Below, piece by piece: positions 49,358 through 57,051 of a stretch of 64,000 bases of DNA. The notes beneath the pieces are model-generated. The model ran no database searches, was not told the DNA's origin, and worked only from the letters and a program-made list of their open reading frames with translations. Position 1 is the stretch's first letter, and the number at the start of each line of letters is the position of its first letter. The translations under genes and the position numbers were made by a program. The stretch is from Planctomycetota bacterium (lineage in GTDB: Bacteria; Planctomycetota; UBA8742; UBA2392), in the NCBI GenBank assembly GCA_003576915.1, contig QEVF01000004.1, forward strand, positions 1-64,000, given 5' to 3'.

Positions 49358-50857
49358 ATGACTACCACGACAATCGCCAACCCCGCTGATGCGTTGCTCT
49401 TCGAAACCTCCGTGGAAGGCCGCCGCTGCCTGCGCCTGCCCGAACTCGATGTGCCCAAGGTGGACCTCAAGCAGGCTCTGAAGGGCGCCAAGTTGCGCCA
49501 GAAGCCGGCCAACCTGCCCGAAGTGGGCGAGCTTGATCTTGTGCGGCACTTCAAGAATCTCGCCCAGAAGAACTTCAGCGTGGATCGCAACTTCTACCCG
49601 CTTGGGTCCTGCACCATGAAGTACAACCCCAAGATCAACGTGACGCTGCTGGCCCAGCCCGGCTTCACGCGCGCCCACCCGCATCTGCCCCTGGCGGACC
49701 TCCAGGGTCACATCGAACTCATGGTCAACCTTGAAGGCTACCTGCGCGAGGTCAGCGGCCTGCCCGCCGTCACCCTTCAACCCGCCGCCGGCGCCCAGGG
49801 CGAAATGACCGGCCTGATGGTGATCAAGGCCTACTTCGAAGAAAAGGGCGAGGGCAAGACCCGCACCGAAATCGTGATTCCCGACAGCGCCCACGGCACC
49901 AACCCTGCCACGGCGGCGCTTGCGGGATTCAAAACCGTTACGCTCAAGGGCAAGCCTGACGGCAGCGTCGATCTCGACCTGCTCAAGTCGCTCGTGGGCC
50001 CCCAAACTGCAGGCATGATGATCACCAACCCCTCCACGCTGGGCCTGCTCGAGCCCAACATGGTGGAGATCGCAAAGATACTCCACGGCGTCGGCGCCCA
50101 GCTTTACATGGACGGCGCCAACATGAACGCCATCCAGGGCATCGTGCGCCCCGGCGACTACGGCGTGGACGTCATGCACTACAACCTGCACAAGACATAC
50201 AGCGTGCCGCACGGGGCGGGCGGCCCCGGCGCGGGACCCATTGCCGTCGCGGCGCACCTCGAGCCCTACCTGCCCGTGCCGCGCCCGGTCAGGAACGAAG
50301 ACGGGACCTTCAGCCTCGACTACAAACGCAAGAAGAGCATCGGCAAGGTTCGCAGCTTTTTCGGCAACTACGGCGCGCTGGTGATGGCCTACATCTATAT
50401 GACGCAATTGGGCCGCGAGGGGGTGCGACGCAACGCCGAGAACGCCGTGCTCAACGCCAACTACCTGCGCGTGAAGTTGCGCAACGAGTTCAAGGTGTTC
50501 ACCGACCGCGTGTGTGCCCACGAAGTCGTGTTCACCGACGCAATCCAGGCCAAGAACGACATCCACGCGCTCGACGTGGCCAAGCGCCTGATTGACTACA
50601 ACATCCACCCCATGACGATCTACTTCCCGCAGGCCAACGTGACCAACGGCGAGGGCGCGATGATGGTCGAGCCCACGGAAACGGAGAGCAAGCAGACGCT
50701 CGACTTCTTCATCGAGGTCATGAAAAAGATCGCCCAGGAAACCAGAGAGAACCCGGCGCTACTCAAAGAAGCGCCGCACAACATGCCCGTCGTGCGACTG
50801 GACGAAGTGCGCGCCAGCACCCAGCCGCAGCTTTATTGCCCGATGTGCATGAGCTAA
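49358..50857 (+). CDS. gcvPB: Glycine dehydrogenase (decarboxylating) subunit 2
   Basis: A 499-residue GcvPB, the PLP-carrying half of the P protein. The cofactor lysine is Lys279 in N-L-H-K-T-Y-S-V-P-H-G, followed by G-G-P-G-A-G-P. H-G-T-N-P-A-T-A near residue 178, T-N-P-S-T-L-G-L near 224 and M-D-G-A-N-M-N-A near 250 are all as in the family. The C-terminal E-P-T-E-T-E-S segment is also present. No lipoamide dehydrogenase gene is in the window. Repeat arrays flank the gene on both sides (C and D). Confidence 0.97.
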   Translation: MTTTTIANPADALLFETSVEGRRCLRLPELDVPKVDLKQALKGAKLRQKPANLPEVGELDLVRHFKNLAQKNFSVDRNFYPLGSCTMKYNPKINVTLLAQPGFTRAHPHLPLADLQGHIELMVNLEGYLREVSGLPAVTLQPAAGAQGEMTGLMVIKAYFEEKGEGKTRTEIVIPDSAHGTNPATAALAGFKTVTLKGKPDGSVDLDLLKSLVGPQTAGMMITNPSTLGLLEPNMVEIAKILHGVGAQLYMDGANMNAIQGIVRPGDYGVDVMHYNLHKTYSVPHGAGGPGAGPIAVAAHLEPYLPVPRPVRNEDGTFSLDYKRKKSIGKVRSFFGNYGALVMAYIYMTQLGREGVRRNAENAVLNANYLRVKLRNEFKVFTDRVCAHEVVFTDAIQAKNDIHALDVAKRLIDYNIHPMTIYFPQANVTNGEGAMMVEPTETESKQTLDFFIEVMKKIAQETRENPALLKEAPHNMPVVRLDEVRASTQPQLYCPMCMS

Positions 50858-50880
50858 CGGGTATCGGGTATCAGGTCCTA
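50857..50880. repeat. Heptamer array, site D, left arm
   Basis: Two perfect units GGGTATC and a third AGGTCCT, beginning right at the gcvPB stop codon. They are the reverse complement of the right arm at 51532-51594. Confidence 0.8.
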
Positions 50881-50883
50881 GCC

Positions 50884-51096
50884 ATGGTCAAAGCCAAGTG
50901 CGAATCTTGCGGCTATGTCTGGATGTCGCGAGCTGTCAAGCAGGGTCCCAAAAAGTGCCCTCGGTTCGGTGGCCAGTACCTTCGTCCAGCTGGCAATTGG
51001 GAGTTCACGGGCAAAGAGTGGATGATGCTTGTTCAGTTTGTTCTGTGGGCCAGCATGGCAGTAATCGGGCTCATCTCCCTGAAGTGTTCGAGGTAG
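50884..51096 (+). CDS. Small membrane protein with degenerate zinc ribbon
   Basis: A 70-residue protein. The N-terminus has C-E-S-C-G-Y-V-W and later K-K-C-P-R-F-G-G-Q-Y-L, a zinc-ribbon layout in which the fourth ligand position, usually Cys, is Phe. Residues 45-66 form one membrane helix (M-M-L-V-Q-F-V-L-W-A-S-M-A-V-I-G). No family was recognised. It sits inside the site D repeat, next to the four-helix-bundle gene, and its GC content is lower than that of the gcv genes. It may be a decaying gene. Confidence 0.5.
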   Translation: MVKAKCESCGYVWMSRAVKQGPKKCPRFGGQYLRPAGNWEFTGKEWMMLVQFVLWASMAVIGLISLKCSR

Positions 51097-51122
51097 GAGT
51101 GGATGAGTTGGGATCTAGCGCC

Positions 51123-51527
51123 ATGAGTCGCGAACATGCAGCCAAGACAGCCAAAGAGGTGAAAACCTACCGAGATTTGATCACTTGGCGGTGCGCGATG
51201 GATTGCGCCGAAGAAGTTTTGCGGCTGACTGATGAAAACGGATTGTCGCGTAAATTCTGGTTGGTTGATCAGATTCAACGCGCGGTCGCTTCCATTGCCG
51301 CCAACATAGCGGAAGGACATGACGGGCAGTTTTCAAAGCGGATGTATCTGAAGCACCTGTTTATCGCACGGGGGTCTCTCGCGGAAACGTTGACGTTCTT
51401 GGAACTTGCAGTCCGCCGTAAGTACATCAACAAGGAAGTAGGTCGAACTCTTTGGAAGCAACTGCAAAAATCCGGACGGCTGATTAACGGGCTGATCCGT
51501 TCGCTCGCCGCCAAGAAAGCCGCCTAA
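51123..51527 (+). CDS. Four-helix-bundle protein, S23/23S-rRNA intervening-sequence family
   Basis: A 134-residue, all-helical protein of the S23/IVP (bAvd-like) family. Marks are T-Y-R-D-L-I-T-W-R-C-A-M-D at the start of helix 1, Q-I-Q-R-A-V-A-S-I-A-A-N-I-A-E-G in helix 2, R-G-S-L-A-E-T-L-T-F-L-E-L-A in helix 3, and a basic C-terminus. In other bacteria this family is encoded in 23S rRNA intervening sequences or scattered in intergenic spacers; its function is not settled, and nucleic-acid binding is suspected. It is 27 bases after the small membrane protein and ends five bases before the right heptamer arm of site D. The GC content is low for the region. Confidence 0.85.
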   Translation: MSREHAAKTAKEVKTYRDLITWRCAMDCAEEVLRLTDENGLSRKFWLVDQIQRAVASIAANIAEGHDGQFSKRMYLKHLFIARGSLAETLTFLELAVRRKYINKEVGRTLWKQLQKSGRLINGLIRSLAAKKAA

Positions 51528-51531
51528 GTTC

Positions 51532-51636
51532 GATACCCAACACCCGATTCCTGATACCCAAAACCTGATACCTGAAACCCGATACCTGATACCTCCAGTT
51601 CAACCACCTCAAAGACCTAGAACTGACTACCCGACA
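51532..51636. repeat. Heptamer array, site D, right arm
   Basis: Nine in-phase units at 51532-51594, mostly GATACCC or GATACCT, with AACACCC, GATTCCT, AAAACCT and GAAACCC as variants. More degenerate heptads continue in the same phase up to the ATG at 51637. It is complementary to the left arm at 50857; the 650 bases between the arms carry two genes. Confidence 0.92.
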
Positions 51637-52824
51637 ATGAACATCCAACCCTCCACGAGAGTCTCCTCTATCGGCGCCTACGCTTTTGCTGCCGTCGATG
51701 AAAAAGTCGCCGAGCTGAAAAAGCGCGGCATCACGCCCATCGACTTTGGCGTCGGTGACTACGCCGATGAAACACCGCGGCTCATCCGCAACGCCTGCAA
51801 GAAGGCCATCGACAAGCAGGCAGCGACGGGCTACCCGAGCTACGTCGGCTCCCTCGAGTTCCGCACGGCCGTGGCTGAGTGGTGCAAGCGCCGATTTGGT
51901 GTTTCGCTCGATCCCGCCAAACAGGTCACGAGCACGATTGGCTCCAAAGAAGGCATCTTCAACTTTCACGAAGGCTTCGTGAACCCCGGCGATTACGTGA
52001 TCTGCCCCAGCCCCGGCTACCCGCCCTACAAGCGCGGCACGCTTTTCGCCGAGGGCAAAGCGTACTTCGTGCCCGTGACACACAAGAACAAGGGCGAGTA
52101 CGACCTTGCGAAAATTCCGGCCGAGGTCGCCTCGCGCGCCAGGATCATGTGGGTGACTACGCCCAGCTCGCCCCTGGGCTACGTAGCCTCGCTTGATTTC
52201 CTCAAGCGCGCCTACGAGTTCTGCCAGAAGCACAACATCATCCTGGCCAGCGACGAAGCCTACAGCGAGCTCTGGTTCGACGAGCCGCCGCATTCGGCAC
52301 TCGAACTGGGCAAAGACAACGGCTTTGACGGCATTGTGCAGTTCCACTCGCTGAGCAAGCGCTCGATCATGACGGGCTGGCGCGTGGGCTGGGCCGCGGG
52401 CGACGAGAAGGTCATTTCCGTTTTCAAGAAAGTGAAGACGAACATCGACAGCGGCACGCCCAGCTTCATCCAGGACGCGGCTATCGCGGCCCTGGCCGAC
52501 GAAAAGCACGTCGAGAAGCTGCGCAAGCAGATCAAGCGCAAGCGCAACCTGATCGTCAGTGCGCTGCGCAAAGCCGGCCTGAAGAAGTGCACCAATCCCG
52601 CGGGCCTTTATCTCTGGCAGCAGGCGCCCGAGGGCATGTCCGGTGAACAGTTCGCCACGCTGCTGATCGAGAAGTGCCACATCGTGACCACGCCCGGCGA
52701 ATGGCTCAGCGACGCCGTGGACGGCGTCAACCCCGGTGCCGGCCACGTGCGCTTTGCCTTCGTGCCTGATATCAACCAGGTCAAGGAAGCCGCGTCGCGC
52801 ATTGAGAAGTTGGGTTTCAAGTAG
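51637..52824 (+). CDS. Class I/II aminotransferase, DapL/DapC-like
   Basis: A 395-residue fold-type I PLP aminotransferase. The cofactor lysine is Lys241 in S-L-S-K-R-S-I-M-T-G-W-R-V-G. D-E-A-Y-S-E-L-W-F near residue 208 and the C-terminal R-F-A-F-V segment with the substrate-carboxylate arginine are present. P-S-P-G-Y-P-P-Y-K-R-G-T-L resembles LL-diaminopimelate aminotransferases, so a lysine/diaminopimelate role is plausible, but aspartate or alanine aminotransferases cannot be excluded. The usual N-P of the P-x-N-P-T/L-G motif is P-S-S-P-L-G here. The heptamer array abuts the ATG. Confidence 0.85.
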   Translation: MNIQPSTRVSSIGAYAFAAVDEKVAELKKRGITPIDFGVGDYADETPRLIRNACKKAIDKQAATGYPSYVGSLEFRTAVAEWCKRRFGVSLDPAKQVTSTIGSKEGIFNFHEGFVNPGDYVICPSPGYPPYKRGTLFAEGKAYFVPVTHKNKGEYDLAKIPAEVASRARIMWVTTPSSPLGYVASLDFLKRAYEFCQKHNIILASDEAYSELWFDEPPHSALELGKDNGFDGIVQFHSLSKRSIMTGWRVGWAAGDEKVISVFKKVKTNIDSGTPSFIQDAAIAALADEKHVEKLRKQIKRKRNLIVSALRKAGLKKCTNPAGLYLWQQAPEGMSGEQFATLLIEKCHIVTTPGEWLSDAVDGVNPGAGHVRFAFVPDINQVKEAASRIEKLGFK

Positions 52825-52831
52825 CGGCCTC

Positions 52832-52906
52832 GGGCATGGGCTATGGGCGATCATGAAGCAGCGGCGTGACGGAAAGCCGCTGACGCCCGTAACCTGATCC
52901 CTGATG
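52832..52906. repeat. Degenerate heptamer hairpin, site E
   Basis: The left units at 52832-52852 are GGGCATG, GGCTATG and GGCGATC. The right units at 52886-52906 are CCCGTAA, CCTGATC and CCTGATG. The centre is a clean hairpin, CAGCGGC/GCCGCTG (about 52859-52882). It begins eight bases after the aminotransferase stop. It is weaker than sites A to D. Confidence 0.6.
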
Positions 52907-53020
52907 CGCGGCGCCGGAAGCCGGGTCCCTCGTTCACGCGCCCCGGGCACCGTGCGTGGGAGCTGGCAGGCTCCCTGTCGGGATGCTCCCGGCGATTTCC
53001 CATGTTAAGCTTGTAGACCC

Positions 53021-53623
53021 ATGATCTGCGATTGCTGCAAGAAGAACGAAGCCAAAGTCCAGGTCTGCGATGTCGAGCAGAACGCTGTGGTCCAGCAATT
53101 TGCCATCTGCAATGACTGCATGACCTTGCTCAAGCGCCTGCTGTTCGACCCGGCCACTCCGCTCATACCGACATCGGAGGCGGTCAAGCAGGTGCAGGAC
53201 ATGCTTTCAAGCAAGGACAAATCCCTGACGCCCGTGGAGGCTCCCGGCAAGCTCACTGTGTCCGACAGGCAGCCCGAGGCCGTCCCTGCCTGCCCCTCCT
53301 GCGGCATGACCCTGGCCGAGTTCAAACAGCGCGGCCGCTTCGGCTGCGCCCACGACTACGAAGTTTTTGCGTCGCACATCGACCCGCTGCTGGAGCGCAT
53401 CCACGATGTCACGCCGCCCCAGCACCGGGGGCGGCTGCCGCAGGGCGAGGCCGATGAAAGCGTGACGGGCAAGGCGCGCGAGCTTGCGGCCCTGCGCAAC
53501 CAGCTCGATGACGCGGTGCTGGCCGAGGATTACGAGCGCGCAGCGAAACTGCGGGACCGCATCGCCGCGCTCGCCGGAGAGGTGAAGAGCAAACCGGGCA
53601 AGGCCCGCAGGGAAGGGCCATGA
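53021..53623 (+). CDS. mcsA: McsA, zinc-binding activator of protein arginine kinase
   Basis: A 200-residue McsA-like protein. Two zinc-finger pairs are visible: C-D-C-C at 3-6 with C-x-x-C in I-C-N-D-C-M, and C-P-S-C-G-M with the F-G-C-A-H-D-Y segment. The C-terminal UvrB/UvrC motif is about residues 155-187 (L-A-A-L-R-N-Q-L-D-D-A-V-L-A-E-D-Y-E-R-A-A-K-L-R-D). In Bacillus McsA stimulates McsB, which marks proteins with phosphoarginine for ClpCP. The stop overlaps the mcsB start as ATGA. ctsR and clpC are not adjacent. Confidence 0.93.
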   Translation: MICDCCKKNEAKVQVCDVEQNAVVQQFAICNDCMTLLKRLLFDPATPLIPTSEAVKQVQDMLSSKDKSLTPVEAPGKLTVSDRQPEAVPACPSCGMTLAEFKQRGRFGCAHDYEVFASHIDPLLERIHDVTPPQHRGRLPQGEADESVTGKARELAALRNQLDDAVLAEDYERAAKLRDRIAALAGEVKSKPGKARREGP

Positions 53624-54690
53624 AGGCACTGCCGCCCTTCAATCATTTCCCCCGTCCTCTGGGCGAGTGGCTCAAGGGCCAGGGCCCGGAAAGCGACATC
53701 GTGGTCTCCACGCGGGTAAGGCTGGCCCGCAACATCAAGGCCTGGCCGTTCACGTTGCGCTCTTCCACGCAACAGCGAGAGGAGCTGCTGCTGGCGGTGT
53801 TTGAGGCCCTCAACGCCATCGGACTGGATCAGAGTGTGGTGCGGCTGCGGCTCAACGAAGTGCCCGAGGTGTACCGGGACGTGCTGGTGGAGCGCCATCT
53901 GATCAGCCGGGAGCTGGCCTCCGCTGAAGGACCGCGGGCGGTGGTCTTCGGGCGCGGCGAGATGCTCAGCATCATGATCAACGAAGAAGACCACCTGCGC
54001 CTGCAGTGGATCAAGTCCGGCTTTGACGTGGACCGTGCCTTTCGCGCGCTGGTCAAGGTTGACCACGCGCTGGAGCGCCGCCTGCCCTATGCCGTGAGCC
54101 CCAAGTACGGCTACCTCACGGCCTGCCCCACGAACGTGGGCACGGGCATCCGCGTCAGCGTGATGGTTCACCTGCCGGCGCTGACGCTCAAGGACCACGT
54201 GCAGAAGGTTTTCAAGGCGGCGGAGAAGATGAACCACGCGATCCGCGGCCTCTACGGCGAGGGCACCCGCGCCTTTGGCGATTTCTACCAGGTCAGCAAT
54301 CAGGCTACGCTGGGGCGCAGCGAAGAGGAGATCGTCGAGAGCGTCAAGGCCATCCTGCCCAAGATTCTGGAATACGAGCGCCGCATGCGCGGCCAGTTGT
54401 TCTCCGACGAGCGCCCCATGGTCGAGGACCGCATTTTCCGCGCCCTGGCCACTCTCAAGAACGCCCGCATGCTCAACGTTCAGGAAATGATGAGCCATCT
54501 TTCCCTTGTGCGCCTGGGCATCAGCCTGGGCATCATCAACGACATCTCTCTCGCCACCGTCAACGAGATCTTCATCCTCGGCCAGCCCTCGCACCTCCAG
54601 CGCGAGGAGGGACGCGAGATGACCCCGGCCGAGCGCGACGCCAAACGGGCCGAGCTCGTGCGCACGCGCCTGGCCGCGGGCAGGAACTGA
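53620..54690 (+). CDS. mcsB: Protein arginine kinase McsB
   Basis: A 356-residue guanido-kinase-fold protein. The sequence has V-V-S-T-R-V-R-L-A-R-N near residue 29, R-x-G-E-M near 110, and the catalytic-loop Cys169 in T-A-C-P-T-N-V-G-T-G-I-R. The C-terminal region has R-L-G-I-S-L-G-I-I. McsB phosphorylates arginine side chains, tagging misfolded proteins for degradation. Translational coupling to mcsA (ATGA) supports McsB over creatine- or arginine-kinase roles. It is cytosolic; two further genes follow at short distance. Confidence 0.95.
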   Translation: MKALPPFNHFPRPLGEWLKGQGPESDIVVSTRVRLARNIKAWPFTLRSSTQQREELLLAVFEALNAIGLDQSVVRLRLNEVPEVYRDVLVERHLISRELASAEGPRAVVFGRGEMLSIMINEEDHLRLQWIKSGFDVDRAFRALVKVDHALERRLPYAVSPKYGYLTACPTNVGTGIRVSVMVHLPALTLKDHVQKVFKAAEKMNHAIRGLYGEGTRAFGDFYQVSNQATLGRSEEEIVESVKAILPKILEYERRMRGQLFSDERPMVEDRIFRALATLKNARMLNVQEMMSHLSLVRLGISLGIINDISLATVNEIFILGQPSHLQREEGREMTPAERDAKRAELVRTRLAAGRN

Positions 54691-54695
54691 AGCCG

Positions 54696-55904
54696 ATGTC
54701 CGTCTACATCGACCCCAACCGGCTTTTCCGCATCAAGCTTCCGCCGGGTTTTGCCCGCGACGAGCAAAGCGAAGCTCTGGTCTTCGTGCACGATGACTTC
54801 TCCGGCCGCGTCAACGTGAGCTGCTATCGCGCGCCTTCCTCGTCCGGCGAATCGCCGGATCTGTTTGAAGAGTTGCCCTCGCGGCCCCAGATGCAGAACG
54901 TTTCGCGGGGCCAGCGCGACGGTCTCAAGCTGGGCTATGGCGATTACCTGGGCGAATTCCAGAACGAACCCATTTTCTGGCGCTGGTGGACGTTGCAGCG
55001 GGGCCCCGTGTGCGTCGTGCTCAGCTACAACGGCGACCCCGCGGAAACCCAAGCGGCGCGCACGGCCCTCGACGCCCTGGCCCAGGGCGTCCAGGTCACG
55101 CGCAACCCGCCCCTGGATGCCGAGTCCTTCACCCAGATGGCGGCGCACGTCTATTCGCGGGTGATCGAGGGCGGCCAGGCCGTCGTGCGCAAGCCGCTGG
55201 AACTGGGCACGGGTGGCAGCAGCGTGCTGCGCCTGGAGAACGCCTACGTCACCTATCTCGATGCCCACGATCATGACCCCGCCGCGGACGCCGCGGAAAT
55301 GCTCCACCAGTGGTTTGAGCGCCTGTGGGGCAGCAGCAGCGAGAAGCTGGGCGATTTCCGCGAGGTCCGCGGGCTCATTTATCCCGTCCTCAAGCCGGCC
55401 TCATTCGCGCGCGACGTGGCTGTTCCGGTGCTGCGGCGCCCGCTGATTGAGGGCGACCTCGAGATCCTCATGGCCGTGGACACGGGGCGCACCCTGCGTT
55501 TTCTCAGCGAGGATGATCTCAAGCAGTGGCCCGGTGTCTCCCTCGACGAAGTCTTCTTCTACGCCCGCGAGAATCTGCTCGCCCTGTGCCGCGATATGCC
55601 CCTGAGCCTGCTGTCCAACGTCGACGGGCGGCCCTCGGCGGCCATCATCTCGACGGGCGACAACTATGACGCCAGCAAGGTGATCCTGCCCGACCTCTAC
55701 CACAAGCTGGCCGATGTGCTCGGCCCCGAGATTGCCGTAGGCGTGCCCAACCGCGACTTCATGATCGCCTTTTCCCTCGAAGACGAGGAGATGGTCCGCA
55801 ACATAGCGCGGCAGGTGCGCGAGGACTCCCAACGCCGCCCCTACGCCATCTCCGGCCGCATTTACCGGCTCTCCGAGGCGGGCCTGGAGCCCCACGAGCC
55901 ATGA
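54696..55904 (+). CDS. DUF1444 (YtpQ-like) family protein
   Basis: A 402-residue soluble protein. The C-terminal half matches the DUF1444 pattern: M-A-V-D-T-G-R-T-L-R-F-L-S-E-D-D-L near residue 265, Y-D-A-S-K-V-I-L-P near 325 and G-V-P-N-R-D-F-M-I-A-F-S near 349. The N-terminal 130 residues hold a separate alpha/beta domain (P-P-G-F-A-R-D-E-Q, W-R-W-W-T-L-Q-R-G). The function of this family is unknown. The gene starts five bases after mcsB and overlaps the next gene by four, so it belongs to the mcsAB operon. Confidence 0.8.
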   Translation: MSVYIDPNRLFRIKLPPGFARDEQSEALVFVHDDFSGRVNVSCYRAPSSSGESPDLFEELPSRPQMQNVSRGQRDGLKLGYGDYLGEFQNEPIFWRWWTLQRGPVCVVLSYNGDPAETQAARTALDALAQGVQVTRNPPLDAESFTQMAAHVYSRVIEGGQAVVRKPLELGTGGSSVLRLENAYVTYLDAHDHDPAADAAEMLHQWFERLWGSSSEKLGDFREVRGLIYPVLKPASFARDVAVPVLRRPLIEGDLEILMAVDTGRTLRFLSEDDLKQWPGVSLDEVFFYARENLLALCRDMPLSLLSNVDGRPSAAIISTGDNYDASKVILPDLYHKLADVLGPEIAVGVPNRDFMIAFSLEDEEMVRNIARQVREDSQRRPYAISGRIYRLSEAGLEPHEP

Positions 55905-56506
55905 CGCGCCTCCTGCCAGCGGCCCTTTGTGTCCTGCTCCTGGCGGGCTGCGGCGGCGCCGGCAACGCGCCGGCGAATGCGCCACGGGCCGCGCTCGATG
56001 TTTCCCATGATCTGCCGCCGACGGAGGCCGGGGCCAAGGCCGCCCTTGAGGAGTTCGCAAAGCCGCAGGCCGAGATGCTGAAGCTGCTGGCCCAGCTCAA
56101 GCCCTCACGCACGGAGCTGGAGGTAATCTATCAGCCCGCCTATGTGGAGAAGGCGCTGGCCGCGGAGGAGAAGCTCTGGTTTTCCACCCTCAAGCAGGGC
56201 GGTCTGCGCTTTGAGAAGGATCAGACCCAGGTGCTGCTGCACCGGGCCACGACACGCGAACTGGCGGCCTGGGGCGCTGAGACGGCGCGCGATTTCTCGG
56301 ACAGCCACGCCCCCGAGCGCTTCAAGCGCGTCGCGCTTTACGTGAACGATGGTCTGACCTTCTACCGGTTCCGCTTTGTAAAGCCGGGCCTGACCTACGG
56401 GGCGGTGTTCGACGCCCTGTTGACCCATGCCAACGGCCGCTGGGTGCTGATCCAGAACCCGGTGCGCGTGATTGAGCGCTACGACGAAATCATGGCCTAC
56501 AAGTAA
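55901..56506 (+). CDS. Hypothetical lipoprotein
   Basis: A 201-residue protein with a lipoprotein signal peptide (V-L-L-L-A-G-C, Cys18) followed by a G/A/N/P-rich tether. The rest is alpha/beta, with R-V-A-L-Y-V-N-D-G-L-T-F-Y-R-F-R-F-V and W-V-L-I-Q-N-P-V-R near the end. No family was recognised. The ATG overlaps the DUF1444 stop (ATGA), so it is the last gene of the mcsA-mcsB unit. A periplasmic, membrane-attached location is inferred. Confidence 0.75.
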   Translation: MTRLLPAALCVLLLAGCGGAGNAPANAPRAALDVSHDLPPTEAGAKAALEEFAKPQAEMLKLLAQLKPSRTELEVIYQPAYVEKALAAEEKLWFSTLKQGGLRFEKDQTQVLLHRATTRELAAWGAETARDFSDSHAPERFKRVALYVNDGLTFYRFRFVKPGLTYGAVFDALLTHANGRWVLIQNPVRVIERYDEIMAYK

Positions 56507-56507
56507 C

Positions 56508-56525
56508 ATCATGCCATGATATGCT
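56508..56525 (+). promoter_or_regulatory. Palindromic operator and -10 element of the marR-type gene
   Basis: ATCATGCCATGAT at 56508-56520 is an inverted repeat of 6-bp arms around one base. It overlaps TATGCT (56520-56525), a probable -10 box 16 bases before the regulator's ATG. This placement fits autorepression. Confidence 0.5.
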
Positions 56526-56541
56526 TGCGGCGGGGACCGCC

Positions 56542-56994
56542 ATGGACAAAAAAGTCGCTCTGGATCGCGTGAAGGAGTTCCTGAGCATCTACTGGAACAA
56601 CGAGCAGGCTCACGATGAGTGGTCGCGCCGGCTGGAGCATGATCACAACCTGACGGCCAAGCAGTATGGCCTGTTGCGCGCAATCGAGCGTCAGGCGGAT
56701 ATCACCACCACGGACCTGACGGTGCTGCTGGGCAAGGCGCAGCCCGCCATAACGCAGATGCTGAACCGGCTGGAGGCCAACGGCTACATCACGCGCGAGC
56801 AAAGCCGCGAAGACAAGCGGCGGCGCGAAGTGAAGCTGACCCCCAAAGCGGCCGGCCTTCTCAAGGCCATCGAGCCCGTGGGCCCCACGCGCATTGCATT
56901 GGCGCTGGAACACGCCAGCGACAAGGACGCCCGGGAAATCATCGGCGCCATGAAAGTGCTGCACGAGTGGATGGTCACGCGCAAGCTGAAGTAG
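56542..56994 (+). CDS. MarR family transcriptional regulator
   Basis: A 150-residue winged-helix protein. L-T-A-K-Q-Y-G-L-L-R-A-I begins the HTH region; the recognition area is L-L-G-K-A-Q-P-A-I-T-Q-M-L-N-R-L-E-A-N-G-Y-I (about residues 65-86), followed by the wing with R-E-D-K-R-R-R-E-V-K-L-T-P-K. The ATG at 56542 is preferred over the frame's earlier opening because GGGGA precedes it. The target and ligand are unknown; a palindrome overlaps its own promoter. Confidence 0.88.
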   Translation: MDKKVALDRVKEFLSIYWNNEQAHDEWSRRLEHDHNLTAKQYGLLRAIERQADITTTDLTVLLGKAQPAITQMLNRLEANGYITREQSREDKRRREVKLTPKAAGLLKAIEPVGPTRIALALEHASDKDAREIIGAMKVLHEWMVTRKLK

Positions 56995-57051
56995 CCCCCG
57001 GCCGCGGCAGTTGCCGAAAGCGAAGGCCTGTGGGCCCGCTCCGAAAAGGCA

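Noticed and set aside
47699..51636. CRISPR array in the heptamer regions
   Set aside because: Units are 7 bp without spacers of constant length, and no cas genes are present.
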